DNA from: Paenibacillus sp. SYP-B4298
GTDB taxonomy: Bacteria > Bacillota > Bacilli > Paenibacillales > Paenibacillaceae
NCBI RefSeq assembly: GCF_027627475.1
Contig: NZ_CP115484.1
Span: forward strand, 248,001 to 312,000
DNA: 64,000 bases
Direction: 5' to 3'
The notes below the pieces were generated by a model, which was not told the origin of the DNA, made no database searches, and saw only the letters and a program-made list of their open reading frames with translations. The translations under genes and the position numbers were made by a program. Numbering within the stretch: the first letter of the stretch is position 1; every line of letters begins with the position of its first letter. Below, piece by piece: positions 35,808 through 44,447 of this stretch.

Positions 35808-36647
35808 TTAGCCGCTGCACTCTCCGGGGTACGATGGCTCCTCGATCGGCACCATAACCTTGACCAGATACTCCTCCGAATTTCGCAGGGACACCTCGTC
35901 CTGCAGATATTCCTCATATGCATCGCCAATGATAGTATATCGGTGGCGCTCCAACGCTTCGAAGATACGCGGATAGATGTTGTCGGTATCCCCATAGTCA
36001 GCTCTGGCGTAAGCAATGAAATAGAACCCCTCCGGCCGATATGCCTGTTCATGAGCATCCGTAGTCATGTAGCTATACATATGGGATACCATGTCCCCAT
36101 CTTTCCGCAGCAAATACTCCTTAGGGATCACGATCCCATTGGGGTAACCAAGAGGCGCATGCTCCCGTTGCAGCCGCTGCTGAAAATCCATCCACAGCTC
36201 CTCGGTGAATTGCTTCTTGGATGCGTGGACGCGGCAGCTCAGGAGCAGAGGCGTCCGCGGCTGCCAGATGACGTACATCTGCTGAACATTGACCGTCATC
36301 GATTGCTCCAAATCCTCGGCTCGACGGATAATCATCTGTCTTGCTCGCTTGAGCTTCGCAATCTGCAACTGTAGAATCTGTTCCTGCTTTCGCAGAAGCT
36401 GAAGCGTGCTAATCGGCGTTCGTTGCTCCAGATGCTCCTTAATCTCCTCCAGAGACATGCCCAGCTCCTTGAAGATATGGATGACGCCCATCGTATCCAA
36501 CTGACTGCGATGGTAATAGCGGTAGCCGTTATCAGCGATGAACGTCGGCTTGAACAGCCCGATCCGATCATAATAGATGAGTGTTTTACGAGAGACGTCG
36601 GACATCTTGGAAAACGCGCTGATGGACAACATATCGGTCTGGCGCAT
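35808..36647 (-). CDS. MerR-family activator with effector-binding domain
   Basis: A 279-residue regulator. The N-terminal MerR winged helix is shown by V-S-R-K-T-L-I-Y-Y-D-R-I-G-L-F-K-P and N-G-Y-R-Y-Y. A coiled-coil follows at about 80-120, then a GyrI-like/BmrR-type effector domain (about 125-279). This design senses drugs or small hydrophobic ligands. ATG 36647 has GAGGGGG upstream; the longer frame to 36752 covers the promoter and is unlikely. Divergent from a heterodimeric ABC exporter, which it presumably activates. Confidence 0.85.
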   Translation of the reverse strand: MRQTDMLSISAFSKMSDVSRKTLIYYDRIGLFKPTFIADNGYRYYHRSQLDTMGVIHIFKELGMSLEEIKEHLEQRTPISTLQLLRKQEQILQLQIAKLKRARQMIIRRAEDLEQSMTVNVQQMYVIWQPRTPLLLSCRVHASKKQFTEELWMDFQQRLQREHAPLGYPNGIVIPKEYLLRKDGDMVSHMYSYMTTDAHEQAYRPEGFYFIAYARADYGDTDNIYPRIFEALERHRYTIIGDAYEEYLQDEVSLRNSEEYLVKVMVPIEEPSYPGECSG

Positions 36648-36673
36648 GGCAGTTTCCCCCTCAAAAAGTCGAA

Positions 36674-36704
36674 TTGACTGTATAGTTGCTATACAGTTTA
36701 TAAT
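36674..36704 (+). promoter_or_regulatory. MerR-type promoter with 19-bp spacer and 9-3-9 dyad
   Basis: TTGACT (36674-36679) and TATAAT (36699-36704) are separated by 19 bp, the overlong spacer typical of MerR-activated promoters. The perfect dyad ACTGTATAG / CTATACAGT with a 3-nt centre fills the spacer (36677-36697). Confidence 0.88.
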
Positions 36705-36770
36705 AGCATGTATTGTACGGTTCATCCATCCTTGAATGACGGAGGATGCCAACCAAGAGGAGAGATCTAT

Positions 36771-38528
36771 ATGCTAGGAACATTGCTGCAGAGTGTGAGG
36801 GAGTACAAGAAGGATTCGTGGCTGACGCCCTTGTTTCTGCTGGGAGAGGTTGCGATGGAGGTCATCATTCCGTTGTTCATGGCCGAATTGATTGATCAGG
36901 GAATTAGCGGCGGACAGATGAATCTGATTGTGAAATATGGGTTGATTCTGGTGTTGTTTGCCCTGGTATCGCTTATTTTTGGCGCGCTGGCTGGCAAACA
37001 TTCGGCCATCGCCATGGCGGGATTTGGCAAAAACCTGCGATATGATCTATTTCGCCATGTTCAGCGGCTATCTTATGCCAATATGGATAAGTTCTCCACC
37101 TCGGGGGTCGTCACCAGGCTGACGACGGATATTACGCATGTGCAGAACGCTTTTCTCATGATCCTCCGAATTGCCTTTCGTAGTCCGGTTATGATGATAC
37201 TTGCCACGATCATGACCTTCCAGATCAGCCCTGCCATTGCGATGTGGTTCCTGATCGTTGTTCCTATACTTGCCGTGGGGATGCTGATTATTATGAAGCT
37301 GTCCTTCCCTATCTTCGAACGAGCCTTCGGCAGCTATGATGAGCTGAATCAAGTCGTGCAGGAGAATGTCCGGGGAATCCGTGTCGTGAAATCCTATGTC
37401 CGGGAAGAGCATGAAATCTCCAAGTTCCAGGCAGTGTCCCTGAGAATCTTCACGCAGATGGCGAAGGCAGAGCGCATCCTGTCCTATGAGCTGCCGCTTA
37501 TGCAAGTAATTCTATATGCTGTGATGCTGCTTATCTCATGGATAGGCGCCAAGCTGGTGGTCAGCGGGTCGATGACGACTGGAGAGCTGACGAGCATATT
37601 TGCTTACTCAATGCAGATTCTGATGAGCCTGATGACGCTCGGCATCGTCGTGATCGTCATTGCCATTGCCCGAGCGTCCGCCGGGCGGATTACCGACCTG
37701 TTGAACGAGGAGCCTGACATTGTAAGCCCTCATTCTCCGGTCACGGAGCTGCTTACAGGCGAGGTGGAGTTCCGCAACGTTTCCTTCCGTTACTCCTCCA
37801 AGGCAACGAGAGATGCGTTATCCGGCATCAACCTCCATATTCACTCTGGACAGACCATTGGCATTATTGGCGCTGCTGGCAGTGCGAAGTCAACGCTGGT
37901 GCAATTGATTCCACGGCTCTATGATGCGAGCGAAGGCGAGGTGCTCGTTAGCGGAACGAATGTCAAGCAGTATGAGCTGCGCGTGCTTCGCAATCAGGTG
38001 GCGATGGTGCTGCAAAAAAATGTTTTATTTGAAGGCACGATTAAGGAGAATCTTCGTTGGGGCAATGAAGCTGCGACGGATGAAGAGCTGGTGGAGGCTT
38101 GTAAGGCTGCTCAGGCCCATGAGTTCATCTCCGCCTTCCCTGATGGCTATGCTACCCGCCTGACCCAAGGAGGAAGCAACTTGTCAGGAGGCCAGAAGCA
38201 GCGGCTCTGCATTGCCAGAGCCTTGCTCAAGAAGCCCCGCATACTGATTCTGGATGACTCGACCAGCGCCGTCGATACACGAACAGATGCGATGATTCGC
38301 AGGGTCTTCCGGGAAAGCATCCCGCATACGACGAAGATCATCATTGCCCAGCGCATCGCTTCTGTTGAGGATGCCGATCAGATTATCGTGCTGGACGAGG
38401 GCAAGATGGTCGATAAGGGCACGCACCAGGAGCTCCTGGGCAGAAGCGCGATATATCAGCAGGCCTATTATACGCAAACGAAGGGAGAGGATGAGCATGA
38501 GCATGCCGCAGAGCACGAGCTACGGTAG
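36771..38528 (+). CDS. ABC exporter half-transporter with degenerate ATPase site
   Basis: A 585-residue type IV exporter half: six membrane helices (about 15-310), then a nucleotide-binding domain. Walker A reads G-A-A-G-S-A-K-S-T, the signature L-S-G-G-Q is canonical, but the residue after Walker B is Asp (I-L-D-D-S) instead of the catalytic Glu. This is the degenerate member of a heterodimer like BmrC/BmrD or TM287/288. ATG 36771 has AGAGGAGA upstream. Controlled by the MerR promoter; probable role multidrug or peptide efflux. Confidence 0.9.
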   Translation: MLGTLLQSVREYKKDSWLTPLFLLGEVAMEVIIPLFMAELIDQGISGGQMNLIVKYGLILVLFALVSLIFGALAGKHSAIAMAGFGKNLRYDLFRHVQRLSYANMDKFSTSGVVTRLTTDITHVQNAFLMILRIAFRSPVMMILATIMTFQISPAIAMWFLIVVPILAVGMLIIMKLSFPIFERAFGSYDELNQVVQENVRGIRVVKSYVREEHEISKFQAVSLRIFTQMAKAERILSYELPLMQVILYAVMLLISWIGAKLVVSGSMTTGELTSIFAYSMQILMSLMTLGIVVIVIAIARASAGRITDLLNEEPDIVSPHSPVTELLTGEVEFRNVSFRYSSKATRDALSGINLHIHSGQTIGIIGAAGSAKSTLVQLIPRLYDASEGEVLVSGTNVKQYELRVLRNQVAMVLQKNVLFEGTIKENLRWGNEAATDEELVEACKAAQAHEFISAFPDGYATRLTQGGSNLSGGQKQRLCIARALLKKPRILILDDSTSAVDTRTDAMIRRVFRESIPHTTKIIIAQRIASVEDADQIIVLDEGKMVDKGTHQELLGRSAIYQQAYYTQTKGEDEHEHAAEHELR

Positions 38529-40323
38529 AACGATGATTCGCCTGCTTGCCTACTTCAAATATTTTAAATTCAGTGCTTGTCTGGTTCTGCTGCTCGTCCT
38601 GATCAGCTCCGCGGTATCTGTCGTTTCGGCGGCCTTTCTAAGACTGCTTATCGACGACTTTATCGTTCCCTTGCTAGGCGACCAGCACCCGGTTTTTGAT
38701 GCCTTGCTGCAAGCATTGGGGATACTTGGCGCGATCTACGCCGCGGGGGTCATCAGCACGTTCGCCTCCAAGAGACTGATGATTACAATCTCACAGCACA
38801 TCATGAGGCGGATTCGCGACAACTTGTTCCGTCATATGCAGAAGCTGCCGATCCGTTATTTTGACCGCAAGGCACATGGCGATCTGATGAGTCACTATAC
38901 GAATGATGTCGATACGCTGAATATGATGCTTACCGATGGCTTGCCCCAGTTGCTATCCACGGTTGTGACGCTATTGGTCGTGCTGGGGACGATGCTCTAT
39001 CTCGATGTTCCGTTAACGCTTGTCGTGGTGATAGGCGCGTTCGCGATGTTATGGATAACCAAGACGGTGGGCACCAAGGCCACGGAGCATTTTTTTCAGC
39101 AGCAGGAATCGCTAGGCGTAGTAGACGGGTATATCGAGGAGATGGTGCATGGGCAAAAGGTTGTGCAAGTGTTCAGCCGCGAGGATAAGGCCGTGGAGCA
39201 GTTCGCCCGGTTCAATGATGCCTTGTTTCATAGCTCGGCTACGGCTAACAAGTTTTCCAATATCTTAATGCCCATTAATGCCAACCTTGCGACATTCATT
39301 TACGTGCTCGTTGCCATCGCAGGCGGAGCCATGGCGGTAACCGGCTGGAATGCGGGCTTGACACTCGGGAGTATCGCTGCTTTCTTGAGCTTGTCCCGTC
39401 ATTTCACGATGCCGATCGCCGAGCTCTCCTCGCAGATCAATATGTTCGTTGTAGCTCTAGCGGGGGCGGAGCGGATATTTAACCTGATGGATGAACGTCC
39501 CGAGGAGGACGAAGGGCGCGTGACGCTGGAACGAAATTCGCAGCATGCGGGATGGCAATGGAAGCTGGAGGATGGTTCTACGGTACCCTTGAGGGGCAAG
39601 GTGGAGCTCAGGCAGGTGTCCTTCTCCTATGACGGCCAAAAGCAGGTGCTTCAGGATGTGACGCTATATGCGGAGCCTGGACAGAAGCTGGCCTTTGTAG
39701 GCGCTACCGGGGCAGGGAAAACGACGATTGCCAACCTGTTGAACCGCTTCTACGATATTACAGAGGGCGAGATCATCTATGACGGCATTAATATTCAGCG
39801 TATCCGCAAGGCGGATCTGCGCCGTTCGCTAGGCATTGTACTGCAAGACACCCATCTGTTCTCCGGCACTGTGGCCGATAACATTCGCTACGGGCGGCTG
39901 GAGGCCAGCGAAGAGGAGATCAGGGAAGCAGCCAGACGGTCACATGCAGCCAGCTTCATCGAGCGCCTGCCGGAGGGGTATCAGACCCGGCTGGACGGCA
40001 GCGGCAACAGCCTCTCACAGGGACAGAGCCAACTGCTGGCTATTGCCAGAGCGGCTATTGCCAATCCGCCTGTGATGATCCTGGATGAAGCGACTTCATC
40101 CATTGATACGCGGACGGAAGCACTGGTACAATCGGGAATGGATCATCTGATGGAGGGCCGAACGGTATTCGTCATCGCACATCGGCTGTCCACTGTGCGG
40201 AATTCCGATGCCATTATGGTGATGGAGAAGGGCAGGATCAAGGAGCGCGGCAATCATCATCAGCTCATCGCGCAGGGCGGAATCTATTATCAATTGTATA
40301 CGGGTGCGTTTGAATGGGAGTAA
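38497..40323 (+). CDS. ABC exporter half-transporter with catalytic ATPase site
   Basis: Partner of the preceding gene, overlapping it by 32 nt. 608 residues: membrane domain followed by a nucleotide-binding domain with canonical Walker A (G-A-T-G-A-G-K-T-T) and catalytic Glu (I-L-D-E-A-T-S-S), but signature L-S-Q-G-Q. Combined with the partner's L-S-G-G-Q this gives one active and one degenerate site. Three in-frame ATGs lie at 38491, 38497 and 38503; 38497 has the best spacing from GGGAG. Confidence 0.9.
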   Translation: MSMPQSTSYGRTMIRLLAYFKYFKFSACLVLLLVLISSAVSVVSAAFLRLLIDDFIVPLLGDQHPVFDALLQALGILGAIYAAGVISTFASKRLMITISQHIMRRIRDNLFRHMQKLPIRYFDRKAHGDLMSHYTNDVDTLNMMLTDGLPQLLSTVVTLLVVLGTMLYLDVPLTLVVVIGAFAMLWITKTVGTKATEHFFQQQESLGVVDGYIEEMVHGQKVVQVFSREDKAVEQFARFNDALFHSSATANKFSNILMPINANLATFIYVLVAIAGGAMAVTGWNAGLTLGSIAAFLSLSRHFTMPIAELSSQINMFVVALAGAERIFNLMDERPEEDEGRVTLERNSQHAGWQWKLEDGSTVPLRGKVELRQVSFSYDGQKQVLQDVTLYAEPGQKLAFVGATGAGKTTIANLLNRFYDITEGEIIYDGINIQRIRKADLRRSLGIVLQDTHLFSGTVADNIRYGRLEASEEEIREAARRSHAASFIERLPEGYQTRLDGSGNSLSQGQSQLLAIARAAIANPPVMILDEATSSIDTRTEALVQSGMDHLMEGRTVFVIAHRLSTVRNSDAIMVMEKGRIKERGNHHQLIAQGGIYYQLYTGAFEWE

Positions 40324-40359
40324 GGGGAGAGAACATGAGAACAGGAGGCGAAGACATCG

Positions 40360-41166
40360 ATGATCTACCTGCGAAGCTTCAGGCTGTCTGATTACACAGA
40401 TCGCAATCCCAACATTTATCCCGATCATGTATTCAAGTCGATTGCCGGGGAAGTGCTCTTGTTCGATCGGATTACCGTGCTGTATGGAAGCAATGGCAGT
40501 GGGAAATCCACCTTGCTTAATAGTATTGCGAACAAGCTGAATCTGGCCGGGGCGGAGAGGATGAGCACCGGTCACAGCCTGTACGCTCAGCGGTTTCTCG
40601 AACGCTGCAGCTATCAGTTGGGAGAGGACACAGAGGAGCGGGAGCTCAGGCAGCTTCCCGAGGGAAGCCGGTATCTGAAGTCGGAGGACATCCTGTATGA
40701 GATCAAGAAAATCCAGCAGGCCGCGGTATTGCGCGAGAGCCTCCTGCATGAGCAGTTGAGCCAGGGGGTGAGCAAGGAAGAAGCGAGACAGTATGAGCAA
40801 TCCTATGAGCTGAAGAAGAAGCTTGCGAACATCCAGTTCGCACAGGAGAAGTATTCGAATGGCGAGACATCGATGCAGTTTTTTGAGGAGCATCTGCATC
40901 CCGGTCAGCTCTATCTATTGGACGAGCCGGAAACCTCATTATCCCCGTCCAATCAGATCAAGCTGGCGGAGCATATGAACGAGCTGGCACGGCTGTTGGA
41001 TAGTCAATTCATTATTGCGACGCATTCGCCCTTTGTTCTCGGCACACTGCATGCCAAAATCTATAATCTGGACACCCAACCCTTGAGGACGGCGCAATGG
41101 CATGAACTGGATCATGTGAAATTTTATGTTCAATTTTTTGATAAACACAGACGGCTGTTTGAATAG
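40360..41166 (+). CDS. AAA/ABC-type ATPase of unknown role
   Basis: A 268-residue soluble ATPase with Walker A G-S-N-G-S-G-K-S-T, a degenerate signature Y-S-N-G-E-T and Walker B L-Y-L-L-D-E-P-E-T-S-L-S-P, close to the Rad50/RecF-like AAA_21/AAA_23 proteins. It lacks membrane segments. It lies 36 bp after the ABC exporter and may share its transcript, but a functional link is not evident. Confidence 0.75.
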   Translation: MIYLRSFRLSDYTDRNPNIYPDHVFKSIAGEVLLFDRITVLYGSNGSGKSTLLNSIANKLNLAGAERMSTGHSLYAQRFLERCSYQLGEDTEERELRQLPEGSRYLKSEDILYEIKKIQQAAVLRESLLHEQLSQGVSKEEARQYEQSYELKKKLANIQFAQEKYSNGETSMQFFEEHLHPGQLYLLDEPETSLSPSNQIKLAEHMNELARLLDSQFIIATHSPFVLGTLHAKIYNLDTQPLRTAQWHELDHVKFYVQFFDKHRRLFE

Positions 41167-41182
41167 ACATGATGCCTAGGGT

Positions 41183-41284
41183 GCCCGCAGGATTGGCTGC
41201 GGTGTAACGCAAGAAGCGCAGGCTTGCAGCTCGCGCACCTATTATGGTGTATGGCAGCAAGCCTGCGCTTGTTAGGTGCGGGCA
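41183..41284. terminator. Large stem-loop between convergent ATPase and aroC genes
   Basis: An inner perfect 14-bp stem, AAGCGCAGGCTTGC (41214-41227) with 41257-41270, lies inside an outer 8-bp pair TGCCCGCA/TGCGGGCA (41183 and 41277). It fills most of the 133-bp gap. No long T-run, so this may be a folded spacer rather than a classical terminator. Confidence 0.55.
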
Positions 41285-41299
41285 GCGCTAGATAAGGAA

Positions 41300-42355
41300 T
41301 TAATCTCTCAGTGCTGCCTGCCGCTTGTACTGATCCTCCAGAACGATGCAGGCCATCGCCTCTACGACAGGGACGATGCGCGGGCAGATGCATGGATCAT
41401 GCCGTCCGATCGTCGCAATGACCGTCTCCTCGCCGGAGGTCGTCAGCGTCTGCTGTGGAATGGAGATCGAAGACGTCGGCTTCACCGCAATGCGGAAGAC
41501 GATCTCCGCTCCGGTGCTAATACCGCCCAGGATGCCGCCGGCGTTGTTCGTCAGGAAGCCGTCCTTGTTCATCCGGTCATTGTGCTCGCTGCCGGCCATG
41601 CGAGTCGCAGCAAAGCCGGCGCCGAACTCGATGCCCTTGACGGCTCCGATCGACAGCATCGCCTTGGCAAGCTCAGCATCGAGCTTGTCAAAGGCGGGCT
41701 CGCCCAGACCAGGCAGAACCCCCCGGATGCGGCATTCCACGATGCCGCCACAGCTATCACCGGCCTGCGCCAGTGCCTCGATCTTCTCGACCATGCGCAC
41801 CGCGGCAGCCGGATCGCAAGCACGTACCGGATTCGTCTCAATGCTTGCCTCATCATAGCTTTCGCAGGCGATGCCGCCAATTTCCGTCGTGTAGGCGACG
41901 ATCGATACGCCCCGCTGTTCGAGCAGCTTGCGCGCGACAGCACCGGCTGCGACACGCGCCGCCGTCTCCCGACCCGAGGCCCGTCCACTGCCGCGATGGT
42001 CGCGAAGGCCATACTTGTGCAGGTAGGTGTAATCTGCGTGACCGGGGCGGAAGGAATTCTGAATATCATCGTAAGCCGACGGACGCATATCCGTGTTGTA
42101 TAAGATGATCGCTAGCGGCGTGCCTGTCGTCTTGCCCTCGAACATGCCGGACACGATGTTAATCTTGTCATACTCCTTGCGGGGAGAGGTTACAGAGGAT
42201 TGCCCGGGCTTGCGGCGATCCATCTGAGCCTGAATATAGCTTTCCTCCAGCTCGACGCCAGGTGTCACGCCATCGATGATCACCCCGACCGCTTCGCCAT
42301 GCGATTCCCCGAAGGTGGATATTTTAAATCGCTCTCCATACACATTTCCTGACAT
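41300..42355 (-). CDS. aroC: Chorismate synthase
   Basis: Converts EPSP to chorismate, the last step of the shikimate route, using reduced FMN. Family motifs: G-E-S-H-G near the N terminus, R-P-G-H-A-D-Y-T, the S-G-R-x-S-G-R-E-T loop, and R-H-D-P-C-I-C-P-R at the C terminus. ATG 42355 was chosen for GGAGG 8 nt upstream, giving 351 residues; the longer frame to 42463 is less likely. It is isolated from other aro genes here and divergent from a LysR regulator that may control it. Confidence 0.93.
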   Translation of the reverse strand: MSGNVYGERFKISTFGESHGEAVGVIIDGVTPGVELEESYIQAQMDRRKPGQSSVTSPRKEYDKINIVSGMFEGKTTGTPLAIILYNTDMRPSAYDDIQNSFRPGHADYTYLHKYGLRDHRGSGRASGRETAARVAAGAVARKLLEQRGVSIVAYTTEIGGIACESYDEASIETNPVRACDPAAAVRMVEKIEALAQAGDSCGGIVECRIRGVLPGLGEPAFDKLDAELAKAMLSIGAVKGIEFGAGFAATRMAGSEHNDRMNKDGFLTNNAGGILGGISTGAEIVFRIAVKPTSSISIPQQTLTTSGEETVIATIGRHDPCICPRIVPVVEAMACIVLEDQYKRQAALRD

Positions 42356-42392
42356 TGTTGATTCCTCCAGCTCGGATAGTTGTTGTTCCTTC

Positions 42393-42408
42393 ATTATAAA
42401 GCTATAAT
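42393..42408. promoter_or_regulatory. Palindrome in the aroC-lysR divergent region
   Basis: ATTATA-AAGC-TATAAT is a 6-4-6 inverted repeat, and read on the minus strand its left half is the TATAAT -10 of aroC. It is the best candidate LysR binding site in the 110-bp gap. Confidence 0.45.
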
Positions 42409-42465
42409 TGCGATAAATGAAATCGAGATTTCGCTGAAGTGATATAGAGAGGGTGAATATCATAG

Positions 42466-43359
42466 ATGGTCGTTTATATTGAAGGGTACCGGGTCTTCCT
42501 GACGGTCTCCCGCCTCGGGAACATGTCCAGAGCCGCGGAGCAGCTCCATATGACGCAGCCCTCGGTGAGCTATGCGATGAAGCAACTGGAGGACAGACTG
42601 GGTGTAAGGCTGTTCGAGCGGCTGTCGAAGGGGATACGGTTGACGGAGGAGGGGAGAATGCTGGCGGAGCATGTGGAGCAAGCCTTCCAGCATCTGGATG
42701 CCGCTGAGACGCAGCTTGATCTGCTCAAGCAATACAAGCTGGGGCAGATTCGCATTGGCGCGAATGGGGCGATCATCAAGGAGGTGGTCTTGCCGATCCT
42801 CGATGAATTTCATGCGAGCTACCCCGACATTCGGATACGCCTGCTTCAGCAGCGAACGATGAGCATCATGAAGCTGATTCAGGAGGGGAGCCTCGACGCC
42901 GGCTTCGTCTATCTGCCGATTCATGCAGCCGAGCTTGTAGCTACCCCGCTGAAGACGATCGATAATTGTCTGGTAGCCGGTCGTCCATTCACGGCATGGT
43001 CACAGCAGAGGCTGCCGACAGCCCGGCTGCTGGACATTCCACTGCTGCTGCTGACCTCAGGAAGCACAACACGCAGCATGCTGGAGGGCTGGTTTGCCGC
43101 CCAGGGCTACAGCATTGAAGCCGATATGGAGCTGACCAGCAATGATATGCTGATCGAGTTCGCCAAGCGGGGCTATGGGGCGGCATTCGTCCCTCGGCCA
43201 TTCGTACAGCAGGAGATCGATGCGGGTGAACTGGTAGAGCTGCCGACAGAGGTGCCGCTGCCCTCACTGACGCTAGGCATGGTCGCCAAGCCGCAGCCGA
43301 CGAGAACGGCGGAGCTGTTCATCAGCAAGGTAATGGAGGCATACCATGCGCACAGCTAA
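42466..43359 (+). CDS. LysR-family transcriptional regulator
   Basis: 297 residues. N-terminal winged helix with S-R-A-A-E-Q-L-H-M-T-Q-P-S-V-S-Y-A-M-K-Q-L-E and F-E-R, then the periplasmic-binding-like effector domain from about 90. Divergent from chorismate synthase, the usual layout of a LysR regulator and its target. Effector unknown. Confidence 0.9.
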   Translation: MVVYIEGYRVFLTVSRLGNMSRAAEQLHMTQPSVSYAMKQLEDRLGVRLFERLSKGIRLTEEGRMLAEHVEQAFQHLDAAETQLDLLKQYKLGQIRIGANGAIIKEVVLPILDEFHASYPDIRIRLLQQRTMSIMKLIQEGSLDAGFVYLPIHAAELVATPLKTIDNCLVAGRPFTAWSQQRLPTARLLDIPLLLLTSGSTTRSMLEGWFAAQGYSIEADMELTSNDMLIEFAKRGYGAAFVPRPFVQQEIDAGELVELPTEVPLPSLTLGMVAKPQPTRTAELFISKVMEAYHAHS

Positions 43360-43399
43360 AGTCGACAAACCATGAGGTTTATGCTATGGTAGTGAACAA

Positions 43400-43435
43400 G
43401 GCATGTCGCTCTCTAACTCAGAGTGGGATGCCTTT
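43400..43435 (+). terminator. Terminator after lysR
   Basis: Two stacked stems, GGCAT/ATGCC outside and CGCTCT/AGAGTG inside, with a 7-nt loop, followed by TTTAG and a T-rich stretch. Confidence 0.55.
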
Positions 43436-43477
43436 AGCTTATATTCTATAACCAATGACGATGAAGGCGGTGATGTC

Positions 43478-43561
43478 ATGGTGCTCTATATTTCCCCCGG
43501 TAAGGGGGACGAAATCAGACGTTCAGCGATGAATAGAGATTTTGAGGGCACAAATAATTAG
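43478..43561 (+). CDS. Possible 27-residue leader peptide before L25
   Basis: ATG 43478 follows AAGGCGGTGA and opens 27 codons starting M-V-L-Y-I-S-P-G-K-G, ending 22 nt before the L25 start. The hairpin CCCCC-GGTAA-GGGGG lies within it. It could be a small leader controlling L25, or chance. Confidence 0.25.
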   Translation: MVLYISPGKGDEIRRSAMNRDFEGTNN

Positions 43562-43583
43562 CAATTAACCAAGGAGTGTTATA

Positions 43584-44171
43584 ATGATGAGAGCATGTAT
43601 TGCAGCGGAACACAGAACAACAATGAATAAGTCGGGTCTTAAACGTATGCGTCAGAACGGGCGTATCCCCGGCGTCGTCATGGGATTGAATCAAGCGAGT
43701 GATCGGATTCATCTCTCGGCGAGGGAGTTTGGACGTTGGGTCAGAACGGGCGGAACGGGGTTGTTGGATATTCGGATCGCAGACTCTGAGCCTGTCACCG
43801 TGTTGCTTGAGGATGTGCAGCGGGACCCGGTTACCGGCGACTATATTCATATTGATCTGCTCCGCGTAAAGCACGATGAAAAGGTTCGCGCGAAGGTGGC
43901 GCTTCACTTCGTCGGTACCCCGAAGGGAACGAAGCTGGGAGGCAGCCTGCAGACGCAGAGCACCTTCATCGAGATTCAAGCATTGCCTCACCAATTGATG
44001 CCATCCATCAGCGTGGATATTAGCGAGCTGAACATTGGCGATTCACTTCTAGCGGGACAGATCGAGCTTCCGCCGGAAGTAACCTTGTTGTCGCCTGACA
44101 ACGAGTTGCTCCTTTCGGTACTCGCGAAAACACTCCATATGGAGGAGAGCGACGCCGAAGAGGCGGTTTAA
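43584..44171 (+). CDS. rplY: 50S ribosomal protein L25 / general stress protein Ctc
   Basis: A 195-residue bL25 protein of the long TL5/CTC type that binds 5S rRNA. The N-terminal half (residues about 5-95) has the L25 pattern with G-R-I-P-G-V-V-M-G and D-Y-I-H-I-D-L. The second beta-domain follows and ends in an acidic tail. AAGGAG precedes ATG 43584 (43587 also possible). No clear sigma-B promoter was found. It ends at a strong terminator before the recombinase element. Confidence 0.9.
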   Translation: MMRACIAAEHRTTMNKSGLKRMRQNGRIPGVVMGLNQASDRIHLSAREFGRWVRTGGTGLLDIRIADSEPVTVLLEDVQRDPVTGDYIHIDLLRVKHDEKVRAKVALHFVGTPKGTKLGGSLQTQSTFIEIQALPHQLMPSISVDISELNIGDSLLAGQIELPPEVTLLSPDNELLLSVLAKTLHMEESDAEEAV

Positions 44172-44189
44172 GTCTTTATAGATATACGT

Positions 44190-44226
44190 ATAGGCGACTT
44201 GCATTCATGCAGGTCGCCTATTATTT
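44190..44226 (+). terminator. Terminator of the L25 gene
   Basis: ATAGGCGAC (44190-44198) pairs with GTCGCCTAT (44213-44221), extended inside by TGCAT/ATGCA, followed by TTATTT. Confidence 0.85.
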
Positions 44227-44295
44227 GTCCGCCCGTGACCAAGGATTATACACGGGGATTCCATGATTTGGGCAGCCCTGTTATACGGTAATCAT

Positions 44296-44325
44296 TTGCC
44301 CTTGCGCTAGTTGAATCGGTATAAT
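44296..44325 (+). promoter_or_regulatory. Promoter facing the left inverted repeat
   Basis: TTGCCC (44296-44301), an 18-nt spacer and TATAAT (44320-44325). It lies outside the invertible segment and reads into it. In the present orientation it faces the 3' side of the recombinase. If the segment flips it would transcribe the recombinase. Confidence 0.55.
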
Positions 44326-44357
44326 TATATACAGGAAGTGGCATCTACGAGGAGTTA

Positions 44358-44447
44358 TTGAGCCCGACTTCACCTGATTTTCTTGTCTTTGGTATCATTG
44401 AGGGCGGCGGGTCGCATAATACTAATTATCCGACATTTCAGGTGTAA
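44358..44447 (+). CDS. Short open frame crossing the left inverted repeat (swap-in N terminus)
   Basis: GAGGAG (44349-44354) closely precedes TTG 44358, which opens 29 codons running through the repeat as N-T-N-Y-P-T-F-Q and stopping just inside it. The same residues N-T-N-Y-P-T-F-Q are encoded in the same frame by the right repeat upstream of the recombinase. Inversion would therefore fuse this start in frame to the recombinase as an N-terminal extension. The ribosome-site spacing is short (3 nt), so translation of the fusion is a hypothesis. Confidence 0.45.
   Translation: MSPTSPDFLVFGIIEGGGSHNTNYPTFQV
44410..44440 (+). repeat. Left 31-bp inverted repeat
   Basis: Begins GGTCGCATAATACTAATTAT and ends CATTTCA; matches the reverse complement of 45730-45760 except at 44415. 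Confidence 0.9.

Noticed and set aside
41276-42103. 275-codon plus-strand frame opposite aroC
   Set aside because: Antisense shadow of a clearly conserved chorismate synthase.
43360-43583. Sigma-B promoter for the L25/Ctc gene
   Set aside because: A GTTT-type -35 is present near 43379 but no GGGTAT-type -10 at the right distance.
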